Shown here one piece after another: positions 7,580 through 17,045 of a DNA stretch of 64,000 nt; the stretch's first letter is position 1; the number at the start of each line of letters is the position of its first letter. Source of the DNA: Kiloniellaceae bacterium (GTDB lineage: Bacteria > Pseudomonadota > Alphaproteobacteria > Kiloniellales > J153). The stretch lies in the NCBI GenBank assembly GCA_021776115.1, contig JAJFGN010000001.1:1-64000 (forward strand). Direction: 5' to 3'. The notes under the pieces are model-generated. The model was given only the letters and a program-made list of their open reading frames with translations. It made no database searches and was not told the origin of the DNA. A program made the position numbers and the translations under genes.

Positions 7580-10500
7580 ACCTCATCCGGCTTTCGATCG
7601 AACGTCCGATCGCGGTCATCGCCGCTGTCTTGATGGTGGTTCTGTTTGGGATCGTCGCCCTGCAGGTTATTCCCATTCAACTGGCGCCCGATGTGGACCG
7701 GCCGGTGATAACCGTGACCACGACCTGGCCGGGCGCCGCGCCGGCGGAAGTCGAACGGGAAATCCTGAACCGGCAAGAAGAAGAAATGGCGGGTCTGGAA
7801 GGCCTGGAGCAGATCACGGGCCGGGCCGAGCCCGGACGAGCGCGTTTGACCCTGGAATTTGGCGTCAGCGCCAACATGGACCGCGCCTTGCTGCTGGTTT
7901 CCAACCGGCTCGACCGGGTTAACGGATACCCGGACGAAGCGAACGAACCGACCCTGGACACCGCGGGCAGCGAAGACAGCCCGATCGCTTGGTTCATTAT
8001 CAACCGGGCCAAGGATAACGAGCGCCCGATTCACGAGTTTGGCGACTTCGTCGAGGATGTGGTCAAGGACCGGATCGAACGCGTGCCGGGAGTCAGCCGC
8101 GTCAACGTATTCGGGGGCAGCGAGCGCCAAATCCAGATCACGGTCGAACCGCAATTGCTGGCCCGCTACGGCCTGACGCTTAGCAAAGTCGTCGCCACTT
8201 TGCGCGCCGCCAATGCCTCTGTCTCCGCCGGCGATGTCGAAGAGGGTAAGCGCCGCTATGTCGTGCGCACGGAAGGGGAACTCAACACCCTGGAGGCGGT
8301 TCGCGATGTCGTCCTGCGCACGTCGGCCGGATCGGGCGGCGGCGGCCTGGCCCGAGTCACCCTGGGAGACGTGGCCAATGTCGCCTTCGGATATGAAGAC
8401 CCCACCGCGACCATACGGCAGCTCGGCAAGGCCTCCATAGCCTTGAACGCGCTGCGGGAAACCGGCGCCAATGTGATCGAGGTCATGGGTGGCATTCGGG
8501 ACGCGGTCCAGGACTTGAACAACGGCGCTCTTCCGGCGGCCGGTCTGACCCTGCAGCAGGTCTACGACGAGACCGTGTATATCAACTCGTCCATCGACCT
8601 CGTTAAGCAAAACATTTACATCGGCGGCTCGCTGGCCATCGCTATTCTGTTGCTGTTCCTGCGCTCGCCGCGCGCGACGCTGATCATCTCGATCGCGATT
8701 CCCGTCTCGGTGATCGGCGCCTTCGTCGCGATGGCGGCGTTGGGCCGCTCGATCAACGTTATCTCTCTGGCCGGCTTGGCGTTCGCGGTCGGCATGGTGG
8801 TCGATGCCGCGATCGTGGTCCTGGAGAACATATACCGGCACCGCGAGTTGGGCCGGACCGCGAAAGAAGCCGCCTACCGGGGCACGAAGGAGGTCTGGGG
8901 CGCGGTTCTCGTCTCGGCGCTGACCACGGTCATGGTGTTCATTCCAATCCTGGTCATGCAATTGGAAATCGGCCAGTTGTTCCGCGACATCGCGGTCGCG
9001 ATATCGGTCTCGGTCCTGTTGTCGCTGCTGGTGTCGATTACCGTGATCCCGGCGCTTTCCAAGCGGGTGTTTGAATTCGGCCGCGTCAAGGACGACGAAA
9101 ACCGGCCCCACCGTCACCCCTTACCGGGGGTCGATCACCTCGCGCGCGGTTTCGTCGCCGCGGTCATGGCCTTCATTCGCGCGATCGTGCGCAGCCGCGT
9201 CCTGGCGTTTGGCGTCGTCGCCGCCATCACCTTGGCCGCCGCCGTTGGCTCGTGGCAGTTCCTGCCCAAGCTGGAGTATCTTCCCGAGGGCAATCGGAAT
9301 CTGGTCTTTGGCATCATCATTCCGCCGCCCGGCTACAACCTGGCCACGATGACCGAAATCGCCGAGGAGATCGAAAGCGAGATCAAGCCCCATTGGGCCT
9401 CTGTATCCGGGCGGGAGTCGAAGCCGGGCGAGCCGCCGAAGATCGAGCGCTTTTTCTTCGTGGCAACCCGCGCAAGCACCTTCCTGGGTGCGATATCGGT
9501 CGACCCGCAGCGAGTCGGCGAATTGATTCCGGTACTGCAAGAATCTGTATTCCGTGAACCGGGAACCTTCGGTTTCATCAATCAGCCGTCGATCTTCGGC
9601 CGCGGTCACGGCAGCGGGCGCAAGATAGATTTGGACATCTCCGGCCAGGACCTGGATCAGATTCTTTCTACGGCCGGACGGGTCGCCGGCAAGGTCGTTC
9701 AGATCCTGCCCCTCAACGAGGGCAATCAATTCCGGCCCAATCCGGGCCTGGAACTGGGCGCCCCAGAGGTGCGCGTGATCCCGAACCGCACCCGGTTGAA
9801 CGACAACGGCGTCACGGCGCGCGAGTTGGCCGAAACGATCGATGCCTTCAACGACGGTCTGCGGGTCGCGGAGGTGACCGCGGGCAGCGAACGCGTCGAC
9901 CTGATTATTCAAGGGCCTGACCGAAACGTGACCGAAACTCAGGGTATCGCCAATCTGCCGGTGGTCACCGCCAGCGGCCGGATCGTGCCCGCCGGATCCC
10001 TGGCCGATATTATCCTGACCTCGGGCCCGACCGAGATCCGCCACCGCGAGCGCTTCCGCACCGTCACCCTGGAAATTCGCCCGGCGCCGGGTGTGCCGCT
10101 CGAAGTCGCGCTCGACACCTTGCGTGAGAAGGTGATCGAGCCGCTGCGGGCGGAGGGTCTGCCACCCAGCATCCGGATCGAGCTGTCCGGCACGGCGGAC
10201 AAGCTGACTCAAACCTGGAACGCCATGGTCGTCGAGCTCGCGCTGGCCATTGCCATCGTGTACCTGGTTATGGCGGTCTTGTTCGAGAGCTTCATTTATC
10301 CGCTGATCATTCTACTTTCGGTGCCGGTGGCGGCCGCCGGCGGCGTGGCCGGACTGGTGGTCTTAAACTTCTACGTGTTTCAGCCGCTCGACATGCTGAC
10401 GCTGCTCGGCTTCGTCATCCTGATTGGCATCGTCGTGAACAACGCGATCCTGCTCGTGCACCAGACGCTGTACCACCTGCGCGAGGAAGGCATGGCGGTT

Positions 10501-10809
10501 CAGGACGCCATCATCGAGGCGACCCGAAACCGTATCCGGCCGATCTTCATGTCTACCCTGACCAGCGTCTTCGGCATGCTGCCGCTGGTGCTGTTCCCGG
10601 GTGCCGGATCCGAGCTTTACCGCGGCTTGGGCTCGGTTGTGGTTGGCGGATTGGCCTTGTCGGCCGTACTGACGCTTTTGCTGATCCCACCGATGCTGAC
10701 GATGCTCGTCGGCACGTTGGAGGGACGCGGCAGGCTCGGCGGCGCCGATGACAAAACCCGCCCGGGCCCCTTCGGCCCGGCCCAGCCGGAGCCTGCGGCG
10801 GGCGAGTAA
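7576..10809 (+). CDS. RND-family efflux permease (AcrB/HAE1-like)
   Basis: A full-length 1077-aa inner-membrane RND pump: N-terminal TM1 (RPIAVIAAVLMVVLFGIVALQ), porter domains, the TM4 segment GLAFAVGMVVDAAIVVLENIY, and the mirrored second half with GFVILIGIVVNNAILLVHQ. RND pumps export drugs, lipids or other amphiphiles using proton flux. The usual Asp-Asp pair of TM4 reads D410-A411 here, so only one of the two relay Asp residues is kept. Substrate is unknown. It is coupled to the adaptor and followed about 100 bases later by an ArsR-family regulator. Confidence 0.95.
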   Translation: MNLIRLSIERPIAVIAAVLMVVLFGIVALQVIPIQLAPDVDRPVITVTTTWPGAAPAEVEREILNRQEEEMAGLEGLEQITGRAEPGRARLTLEFGVSANMDRALLLVSNRLDRVNGYPDEANEPTLDTAGSEDSPIAWFIINRAKDNERPIHEFGDFVEDVVKDRIERVPGVSRVNVFGGSERQIQITVEPQLLARYGLTLSKVVATLRAANASVSAGDVEEGKRRYVVRTEGELNTLEAVRDVVLRTSAGSGGGGLARVTLGDVANVAFGYEDPTATIRQLGKASIALNALRETGANVIEVMGGIRDAVQDLNNGALPAAGLTLQQVYDETVYINSSIDLVKQNIYIGGSLAIAILLLFLRSPRATLIISIAIPVSVIGAFVAMAALGRSINVISLAGLAFAVGMVVDAAIVVLENIYRHRELGRTAKEAAYRGTKEVWGAVLVSALTTVMVFIPILVMQLEIGQLFRDIAVAISVSVLLSLLVSITVIPALSKRVFEFGRVKDDENRPHRHPLPGVDHLARGFVAAVMAFIRAIVRSRVLAFGVVAAITLAAAVGSWQFLPKLEYLPEGNRNLVFGIIIPPPGYNLATMTEIAEEIESEIKPHWASVSGRESKPGEPPKIERFFFVATRASTFLGAISVDPQRVGELIPVLQESVFREPGTFGFINQPSIFGRGHGSGRKIDLDISGQDLDQILSTAGRVAGKVVQILPLNEGNQFRPNPGLELGAPEVRVIPNRTRLNDNGVTARELAETIDAFNDGLRVAEVTAGSERVDLIIQGPDRNVTETQGIANLPVVTASGRIVPAGSLADIILTSGPTEIRHRERFRTVTLEIRPAPGVPLEVALDTLREKVIEPLRAEGLPPSIRIELSGTADKLTQTWNAMVVELALAIAIVYLVMAVLFESFIYPLIILLSVPVAAAGGVAGLVVLNFYVFQPLDMLTLLGFVILIGIVVNNAILLVHQTLYHLREEGMAVQDAIIEATRNRIRPIFMSTLTSVFGMLPLVLFPGAGSELYRGLGSVVVGGLALSAVLTLLLIPPMLTMLVGTLEGRGRLGGADDKTRPGPFGPAQPEPAAGE

Positions 10810-10913
10810 TTTCGGATAGGTTCGCCTGTCGAGCCCGGCGGCCAATAGCCGCACCGGACAAGCCATACCTACTTGGGGTTGACCCCGGTACCCACCACGC
10901 AACAATATGCGGG

Positions 10914-11291
10914 ATGCCCTACGGCGATATTCAACATTCGGTTGAGCGGGCCTCCGCCTTGCTTAAGGCCATGAGCAACAAGCGGCGCCTATTGATTCTT
11001 TGTTACCTATCGGAGGGCGAACGCTCCGTGGGCGAGCTGTGCACCCTGGTCGACCTCAGCCAGTCGGCCCTTTCCCAGCATTTGGCCAAGCTACGCCACG
11101 ATGGCCTGGTCAATACCCGACGCAGCGCCCAATCGGTGTACTACTCCATCACGCCCGGCGAGGTTGAAAGCATTCTGCACACCTTGCATCAGCTTTATTG
11201 TCCGGACTCGGACATAGCGGCGCCGCCCATTGCGCAAGGGCGATCCTCGGTCCGGCAAGCGCCGCGCGTCAGCGATAAAGGCGCCGGTTGA
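10914..11291 (+). CDS. ArsR-family regulator with SqrR/BigR-type cysteine pair
   Basis: A 125-aa winged-helix repressor of the ArsR/SmtB family. The recognition region is LSQSALSQHLAKLRHDGLV with the wing TRRSAQSVYYS. It lacks the ELCVCDL metal motif of metal sensors. Instead it has C30 (LLILCYL) and C96 (HQLYCPD), 66 residues apart, the spacing of the persulfide-sensing pair C41/C107 in SqrR and the equivalent pair in BigR/YgaV. A third Cys (C43) is extra. Likely a sulfide/persulfide or oxidant sensor, possibly controlling the pump upstream; both points are inference. Confidence 0.85.
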   Translation: MPYGDIQHSVERASALLKAMSNKRRLLILCYLSEGERSVGELCTLVDLSQSALSQHLAKLRHDGLVNTRRSAQSVYYSITPGEVESILHTLHQLYCPDSDIAAPPIAQGRSSVRQAPRVSDKGAG

Positions 11292-11368
11292 GAGACGTGA
11301 CGTAAGACCCTAATTCTCATAGTGAAATTTCGCACGGGAATGTGACTTCGCCGTGCTGCCCGAGTGGC

Positions 11369-11405
11369 TTATACCAAGGGTCGTTGATATTGCCCCTTGG
11401 TATAA
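11369..11405. repeat. Short palindrome with 12-bp arms
   Basis: TTATACCAAGGG (11369-11380) pairs perfectly with CCCTTGGTATAA (11394-11405) across a 13-base loop. It sits between the ArsR gene and the secreted nuclease gene, 33 bases before the latter's ATG. No T-tract follows, so it is not a typical intrinsic terminator. A related TATACCAA palindrome occurs at 15028-15078, suggesting a small dispersed repeat or a MITE-like remnant. Confidence 0.7.
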
Positions 11406-11437
11406 GATAGCCCCTTCGGCCGCGCAGTGGGGATCCC

Positions 11438-11980
11438 ATGCAGCGACTTCTTGGACCGTTCTTGAGCGCCACCGTCGCGGTTCTGCTGGCCGTTCCGGCT
11501 GGCCACGCGGAAGTTGCGGGTGGCCTGCAGGGTATGCCGGGCGTGGTCGACGGCGACACGATATCGCTCGACGGCCGCACGCTGCGCCTCCACGGGATTG
11601 ATGCGCCGGAGCTGGGCCAGACCTGCACGGTCAAAGGCCACGCCTACGACTGCGGCCTGATCGCGCGCGCCGCCCTGATGGACCTGACCGCGGGCACCCC
11701 GGTCGCCTGCGAGCTTCTGGACCAGGCAAGGATAACCGACGCCGAGCCGCTAGGGTTCGCGGTCCGCTGCACCGCCGGGGGCTACGACCTCTCCGAGGGT
11801 ATGGCCTATACCGGCTGGGCGCTGGCCGACCGAAGTGTCACCGCCCGTTATATCCGGCTCGAGGAGGACGCCCAGGCGAAGGGGCGCGGCATGTGGAAGG
11901 GTATTTTCGTGGCGCCTTGGGATTGGCGTAACGGCAAGCGCCTGGAAAAACCCGCCCCCGGCGCCACCGCCAGCGAGTGA
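11438..11980 (+). CDS. Secreted thermonuclease-like (SNase) protein
   Basis: A 180-aa protein with a clear signal peptide (MQRLLGPFLSATVAVLLAVPAGHA) and an SNase fold. VVDGDTISLDGRTLRLHGIDAPELGQTC carries the calcium/catalytic residues (Asp of DGDT, Arg of RLHG, Asp and Glu of DAPE), with a later YIRLEEDAQAKGRGMW segment. Probable role: periplasmic or extracellular phosphodiesterase. Start ATG 11438 follows GGGGA. A second, degenerate SNase-like gene is at 35301-35819. Confidence 0.88.
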   Translation: MQRLLGPFLSATVAVLLAVPAGHAEVAGGLQGMPGVVDGDTISLDGRTLRLHGIDAPELGQTCTVKGHAYDCGLIARAALMDLTAGTPVACELLDQARITDAEPLGFAVRCTAGGYDLSEGMAYTGWALADRSVTARYIRLEEDAQAKGRGMWKGIFVAPWDWRNGKRLEKPAPGATASE

Positions 11981-12034
11981 CAGGCGCGCAGGCTTAGACC
12001 ATGATGCGGTCATGGTCCGAGCCCCCGTTTCCCG

Positions 12035-12682
12035 ATGAACGTCGCCGCCGCAGACCTCGGTATGCACTTCGAGTCCGGTCCCAGCGACATGGCCGAGGCC
12101 CTGGCCCGCATGGCGCGCGAGGATGCGGTATCGCTGCCCCTGCTCGGCCCGCAAGGATGCCGCGGCCTGGTCGAGGCGGCGCGGAGCCTGCCCTTTCGCC
12201 GCGCCACGCCGGTCATCGGCGAGGGCGACAAGGCGGTCCACCAGGATTTCGACCTGTGCTATTCGATCCCACCCGGCGGCCCGTTCCATAGCGTCGCGAC
12301 GGCCTTGGAGCGGCTCTTGGCGGAAGCCCTGGCCAAGATCGTCCCACCGGTGCTGACCGCCCCGCCCGTGCTCAACGATCTCATCGTGCAGCGCTACGCC
12401 GCCGGCTCCGCCGGGATCACGCCGCATCTCGATCATCTGCGCTATGAGGATCTGGTCATCATCGTTCCGCTCAGCGGGTCGGCCCGCTTCTTCCTCTGCG
12501 CCGCCCGCGACGGCCGGGAGCCGCGCGAGATTCCCGCGCCGCCAGGGGCCGCCGTCATGATGCGCGCGCCCGGTTTCGGCGACAGCCGCGCGCGGCCGTT
12601 CCACACCGTCAAGGAGATCACCGCGGAGCGTCTAAGCTTCGGCCTGCGCCACGACGTGCGCACGGACCCGCCGCCGGCCTGA
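12035..12682 (+). CDS. 2OG-Fe(II) oxygenase-like protein
   Basis: A 215-aa protein not assignable to a named enzyme. Its second half has the double-stranded beta-helix pattern of 2-oxoglutarate/Fe(II) dioxygenases, AlkB-like in spacing: ITPHLDHLRYEDLVIIVPLSG supplies the HxD metal motif, RPFHTVKEI the distal His, and ERLSFGLRHD the Arg that usually binds 2-oxoglutarate. The substrate is unknown; nucleic-acid or protein hydroxylation are both possible. It lies six bases upstream of queA and may be co-transcribed with the queuosine genes. Confidence 0.72.
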   Translation: MNVAAADLGMHFESGPSDMAEALARMAREDAVSLPLLGPQGCRGLVEAARSLPFRRATPVIGEGDKAVHQDFDLCYSIPPGGPFHSVATALERLLAEALAKIVPPVLTAPPVLNDLIVQRYAAGSAGITPHLDHLRYEDLVIIVPLSGSARFFLCAARDGREPREIPAPPGAAVMMRAPGFGDSRARPFHTVKEITAERLSFGLRHDVRTDPPPA

Positions 12683-12688
12683 TCCCTT

Positions 12689-13735
12689 ATGCGCACCGAG
12701 GATTTCGATTTCGATCTGCCACGCGAGGCGATCGCGCAGCATCCCGCCGCGCCGCGCGACACGGCGCGCCTGCTGGCTGTGGGAGAGGATCTGGAAGACC
12801 GCGTAATGCGCGATCTGCCTTCCCTCCTGCGCTCCGGCGACATCCTGGTCGTCAACGACACGCGCGTGATTCCGACCCGCTTGTTCGGACGCCGCGGCGA
12901 GGCCCGGGTCGAGGTGACCTTGACCGAAGCGGCGCCGGAGGAAGCGGGCACTTCCTGGCGTGCCTTCGCCCGGCCGGCACGCAAGCTGCGCCTGGGCGAG
13001 CAAATTGATTTCGCGCCCGAGTTCACGGCCAAGGTTGTCGCCAAGGGCGAGGGCGGCGAAGTGACGCTGAGCTTCGATCTCACCCCCAGCGAGCTGCGCG
13101 CGGCGCTGGAGCGCCATGGCGCCATGCCCTTGCCGCCCTATATCCGGCGCGAACGCGGCGGCGACGCGCGGGACAAGGCCGACTATCAAACCCTCTTCGC
13201 GACGCACGACGGCGCGGTGGCGGCGCCGACCGCGAGCCTGCACTTCACGCCGAATCTCCTGCACGCGCTCGAGGCGCGGGGCATAAGGCGCGCCACCGTC
13301 ACCCTCCACGTCGGCGCCGGCACCTTCCTGCCCGTGACCGCCGACGACCCGCACGACCACCGCATGCACGCGGAGAGCGGGGTCGTCACGGCGGAAACGG
13401 CGGCGGCGATCGAGCGGGCGCGCGCGGCCGGCGGGCGCATCGTCGCGGCCGGCTCGACGGCCCTGCGTTTGCTCGAGGCGGCGGCGGACGCGGACGGCCG
13501 GGTTCAGCCTTTCGCCGGGTCGACCGATATCTTTATCCTGCCGGGGTATCGCTTTCGGACCGCCGATCTCATGCTGACCAATTTCCACCTGCCCCGCTCC
13601 ACTCTCTTCATGCTGGTCTGCGCCTTCGCAGGCCCAGAGCGGATGAAGCGCGCCTATGCCCACGCGATCAAAGCGGGTTACCGCTTCTACTCCTACGGCG
13701 ACGCTTGTCTGTTGCAGCGGGCGGAGCCGGCATGA
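12689..13735 (+). CDS. queA: tRNA preQ1-34 S-adenosylmethionine ribosyltransferase-isomerase
   Basis: The 348-aa QueA transfers the ribosyl moiety of SAM to preQ1 at tRNA position 34, giving epoxyqueuosine. Recognisable segments are [41 protein letters not shown], the PLPPYIRRE region, [19 protein letters not shown] and the C-terminal [17 protein letters not shown]. The stop overlaps the tgt start as ATGA (13732-13735), so the next enzyme is translationally coupled. Confidence 0.97.
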   Translation: MRTEDFDFDLPREAIAQHPAAPRDTARLLAVGEDLEDRVMRDLPSLLRSGDILVVNDTRVIPTRLFGRRGEARVEVTLTEAAPEEAGTSWRAFARPARKLRLGEQIDFAPEFTAKVVAKGEGGEVTLSFDLTPSELRAALERHGAMPLPPYIRRERGGDARDKADYQTLFATHDGAVAAPTASLHFTPNLLHALEARGIRRATVTLHVGAGTFLPVTADDPHDHRMHAESGVVTAETAAAIERARAAGGRIVAAGSTALRLLEAAADADGRVQPFAGSTDIFILPGYRFRTADLMLTNFHLPRSTLFMLVCAFAGPERMKRAYAHAIKAGYRFYSYGDACLLQRAEPA

Positions 13736-14865
13736 GCCCGCCCGCTTTCGGTTTCGAGCTTTTGGCCACCGACGGCGCGGCGCGGCGCGGACGCGTGACC
13801 ACCGCGCACGGCGTCATCGACACCCCGGCCTTCATGCCGGTCGGCACCGCCGCCACGGTCAAGGGCATGACGCTCGAGGAAATCGAGGCCACGGGCGCGC
13901 AGATCATCCTGGGCAATACCTATCACCTGATGCTGCGCCCGGGGGCGGAGCGCATCGCGCGCCTGGGCGGCCTGCACGACTTTATGAACTGGCAAAAGCC
14001 GATCCTGACCGATTCCGGCGGCTATCAGGTCATGTCGCTCTCGGACTTGCGCAAGATCGACGAGGACGGCGTCACCTTCCGCTCGCACCTGGACGGCGAA
14101 CGCCTCGCGCTCACACCCGAACGCGCGGTCGAGATCCAGCATCTTCTGGACGCCGACATATCCATGGTTCTGGACGAATGCACACCCTTCCCGGCCAGCG
14201 AGGAGGTCGCGGCCGAGTCCATGCGCCGCTCCCTGCGCTGGGCGGCGCGCTGCCGCACGGCGTTTCAAGCGCGTCCCGGTTACGGCCTCTTCGGGATCGT
14301 GCAGGGCGGCGTCTATCCGGCCCTGCGCCGCGAGTCCGCGGCGGCGCTGATCGAGATCGGCTTCGAAGGCTACGCCGTCGGCGGCCTGGCGGTCGGCGAG
14401 GGGCAGGAGGTTATGTTCCAGGTCTTGGACGATACGCTGCCCGCCCTGCCCCAAGACCGGCCGCGCTACCTCATGGGCGTCGGCAAGCCGGCCGACATCC
14501 TGGGCGCGGTGATGCGCGGCATCGACATGTTCGATTGCGTCCTGCCGACGCGATCCGGGCGCACCGGCCAAGCCTTCACCCGGCGCGGGCCCTTGAACAT
14601 CCGCAACGCCCGCCATCAGGAAGACACCAGACCCCTCGATCCCGAATGCCCCTGCCCCACCTGCGCCCATCACAGCCGCGCCTATATCCACCACCTGTTC
14701 CGCGCCGACGAGATGCTGGGCCCGATCCTGCTCACGCGGCACAATTTGCATTATTATCAAGAGGTGATGGCGGAATTGCGCGCGGCGATCGAGGGCGGAA
14801 ATTTGAACGACTACGCGGCCAAGTTCGCGGAAGAGCAAGAGAGGGGGGATTGGGGGATAGGTTAG
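13732..14865 (+). CDS. tgt: Queuine/preQ1 tRNA-guanine transglycosylase
   Basis: A protein of 377 aa that exchanges guanine-34 for preQ1 in tRNAs for Asp, Asn, His and Tyr. Visible are [26 protein letters not shown], the nucleophile-bearing [13 protein letters not shown] (Asp) and the zinc site [17 protein letters not shown] chose ATG 13732 ([11 protein letters not shown]), which overlaps the queA stop, over the longer frame from 13705. The downstream neighbour is a foreign-looking helicase on the opposite strand. Confidence 0.97.
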   Translation: MSPPAFGFELLATDGAARRGRVTTAHGVIDTPAFMPVGTAATVKGMTLEEIEATGAQIILGNTYHLMLRPGAERIARLGGLHDFMNWQKPILTDSGGYQVMSLSDLRKIDEDGVTFRSHLDGERLALTPERAVEIQHLLDADISMVLDECTPFPASEEVAAESMRRSLRWAARCRTAFQARPGYGLFGIVQGGVYPALRRESAAALIEIGFEGYAVGGLAVGEGQEVMFQVLDDTLPALPQDRPRYLMGVGKPADILGAVMRGIDMFDCVLPTRSGRTGQAFTRRGPLNIRNARHQEDTRPLDPECPCPTCAHHSRAYIHHLFRADEMLGPILLTRHNLHYYQEVMAELRAAIEGGNLNDYAAKFAEEQERGDWGIG

Positions 14866-15026
14866 AAACGTCACGAGGGTAGCCAAAGTAAAGCCTAGAG
14901 ACCAAACATGAACGCTGCTAAGGATTATTGGTACGCAAGCCGTATCCGCTTCATAGTTTTGATCGAGTACAATATCGAATGAGCCTGCCAATTCATCGAA
15001 CGACACCTATCATTCTATGACGCATT

Positions 15027-17045
15027 TTATACCAAATTGGATTCCTGAATAATATTTTGAATTGTCTGATTTGGTATATTGCCGTTGATACTGGAAAAAG
15101 CTCCGCCAGTGTGATTTGCAAATCTAGATGGAGTGGTCCGCGTTCTTTGCCCGTGGATGCGCCGCGATTGTGCGTAGGAAAGCACACAAGCGGCCCTCGC
15201 TCGTGTGATCGACACATAGAGCAGCCTTGCAGCTTCCGATATGAGACCTGGATACGGTTGCCGACGAGCCCCTGGGAATATCTCTTCCTCAAGTCCGGGA
15301 ATAAAGACAATCTTGGCACCAAGCCCCTTGGCTCCGTGCATCGTCAATATTTTTACCTGAGGGGGCGCTTCTTGAAGTTCATCCGGTGGCAATCCAAGGC
15401 GATCATGGATAGTACGTAGTGCATGAAATTTTTGCTCATCGGTCCTCGCACTAATATAATCGCGCGTCTCTTCTAAACTTGTCGCAGGCGGCAGTGCTGC
15501 CAGTACCTGAAGCCATCGTTGGCTAGATTGTGGATCAATCTCTGATTGCAGGAAATTCCCAATGTCAGGCCCACGCTGAAAAACATCATCAGTTGCATCC
15601 CACTGGCCAATCTGTGCACAGATGGATACAGCTCTTTGGAGTGCAGTCGCTGCTCTCGTCGGAAACATGCCCGGCATGACAGCCTGATAAAAAAGATTTC
15701 TAAAATTCAGGCCATTTTGGAGTGTTATTTCTGCAATTTGATTCAACGTCTTTCCGCCAACACCTCTCAATAGCCCAAGTATGGTTCGATGCGCGATGTA
15801 ATCTGTCGGATTGGAAACAATTCTAAGAATTGCCAAAACAAGCCGCCCATCGACATCATCGATGTACGGTTCACTTTTTAGGCCGGCATGTGGGATGTTT
15901 AGGTTATCGAATGCTGAGATAATTGCTGGCCCGAGGGCGGGTTTATTGCTTAAGAGAATCATGATTTCGTCGGGCGATATTCCCGCTGCCACTAGGTCAT
16001 GGCATGCCTGTGCAATTCCGTCGGCTTCGCGACCATCAGTTGGCCAGCGACAGCGCAAGACAGTTCCGAGCACAGGAGGGTTTGCGTTCGCCCACATTGA
16101 ATGAAGCTGCTTTGGAATTCGGTTCGGCAGCGGATAACTCAGAAGCGCGCTTTCCGCAGCAGTTACAATCTCAGGCGGACATCGAAAGCAATGTGTTAGA
16201 GTGTGTCCCGTTGCCGAGTTGTAAGTTTGTAAGAAGCTTTGAATTCCGCTGGGTTCTGCGAACCTAAAGGAATAGACGCTCTGATCATCGTCTCCAGCAA
16301 CAAAAATGCTGGCGCCAAACCTAACAAATGAATCCACTAGCTCTTGGTCGATGCTATTTAGGTCCTGATATTCATCAACGATGAGGTAGTCGATGCGACT
16401 AGCTGCAACTGGATCTACGTTTCCAGCATTTATAGCAACAACACACTGACGAATAATGTCACCGGGTAACACGCACGCATATAGCTGCGTCCTTGGCATA
16501 TAAAAATTTTGAAACGCCTGCTGTTCCCCTGCAGAAATCGGTGGATTCGGAGGTATATAGTATGGATGATTAAATTGGCCAGCACTCCAATACGCTTCGT
16601 TGTATTTTCGGATATCTGCACACCGGCCCGGTGTGTACCCAGCCGAATTAGAAAACTCTAGCTCAAGAATGTTTTCTAGTTCCCAGCCGTCCATAACAAG
16701 TGGTGACACAGGATAGTGCCCGAGTTGCCCGGTTCGTCGGAGAATTCGCAGAGCTAGTGAATGGAGTGTGCTAACACGGACTTGCGCTGCAGCTGCAAGA
16801 CCCCTTGTCTGTGCAAAATCTTCAATACGGTCCTTGAGATCACGAGTCGATGCATTCGTGAAGGATACAGCGGCAATTCTTGCTGACGGAATTCCATTTG
16901 ACACGAAATGTCCAACTCGCTCTTCAATTGAACGGGACTTTCCGGTTCCAGGTCCCGCGACTACACGGACTTGTGGTGACATGTCTGCAGACGCGTTTGT
17001 CTGCAATTGTTCAGCTTGCTGAAGTTCGGCTGGATCGAAGGCCAA
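15027..17045 (-). CDS. UvrD/Rep-like superfamily 1 DNA helicase, stand-alone
   Basis: A 672-aa SF1A helicase: Walker A AGPGTGKSRSIEERV (about residues 30-44), Walker B YLIVDEYQDLNSIDQ, motif III VAGDDDQSVYSFRFA, motif V ILTMHGAKGLGAKIVFIPG and motif VI EAARLLYVSITRARA. It unwinds or translocates on ssDNA with ATP. The gene is clearly AT-richer than its neighbours, with codons such as AAT, ATT and CAA common, and lies opposite to tgt, which indicates acquisition. No TOPRIM nuclease (Gabija-type), methylase or other partner is adjacent, so a defence role is not demonstrated. An IR overlaps its stop codon. Confidence 0.9.
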   Translation of the reverse strand: MAFDPAELQQAEQLQTNASADMSPQVRVVAGPGTGKSRSIEERVGHFVSNGIPSARIAAVSFTNASTRDLKDRIEDFAQTRGLAAAAQVRVSTLHSLALRILRRTGQLGHYPVSPLVMDGWELENILELEFSNSAGYTPGRCADIRKYNEAYWSAGQFNHPYYIPPNPPISAGEQQAFQNFYMPRTQLYACVLPGDIIRQCVVAINAGNVDPVAASRIDYLIVDEYQDLNSIDQELVDSFVRFGASIFVAGDDDQSVYSFRFAEPSGIQSFLQTYNSATGHTLTHCFRCPPEIVTAAESALLSYPLPNRIPKQLHSMWANANPPVLGTVLRCRWPTDGREADGIAQACHDLVAAGISPDEIMILLSNKPALGPAIISAFDNLNIPHAGLKSEPYIDDVDGRLVLAILRIVSNPTDYIAHRTILGLLRGVGGKTLNQIAEITLQNGLNFRNLFYQAVMPGMFPTRAATALQRAVSICAQIGQWDATDDVFQRGPDIGNFLQSEIDPQSSQRWLQVLAALPPATSLEETRDYISARTDEQKFHALRTIHDRLGLPPDELQEAPPQVKILTMHGAKGLGAKIVFIPGLEEEIFPGARRQPYPGLISEAARLLYVSITRARAACVLSYAQSRRIHGQRTRTTPSRFANHTGGAFSSINGNIPNQTIQNIIQESNLV
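15028..15078. repeat. TATACCAA-type inverted repeat at the helicase 3' end
   Basis: TATACCAAAT (15028-15037) and ATTTGGTATA (15069-15078) are perfect 10-bp arms separated by 31 bases. The left arm includes part of the helicase stop codon. The arms share TATACCAA with the palindrome at 11369-11405. It may be a boundary or remnant associated with the inserted helicase gene, or a transcription-terminating structure; I cannot decide. Confidence 0.55.

Noticed and set aside
7366-9117. Long minus-strand open frame (583 codons) opposite the RND genes
   Set aside because: Rich in Arg/Asp/His/Gln without any family motif; it mirrors the codon structure of the real RND adaptor/permease genes on the plus strand.
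14866-15006. Possible small minus-strand gene after the helicase (MSFDELAGSFDIVLDQNYEA...)
   Set aside because: Only about 45 codons lie outside tgt, the rest is tgt shadow, and no family is recognisable; it could be a remnant but cannot be supported.
15027-17045. Helicase read as GajB of a Gabija defence system
   Set aside because: No GajA-like TOPRIM/ATPase gene lies on either side; a UvrD-like helicase alone is not diagnostic.
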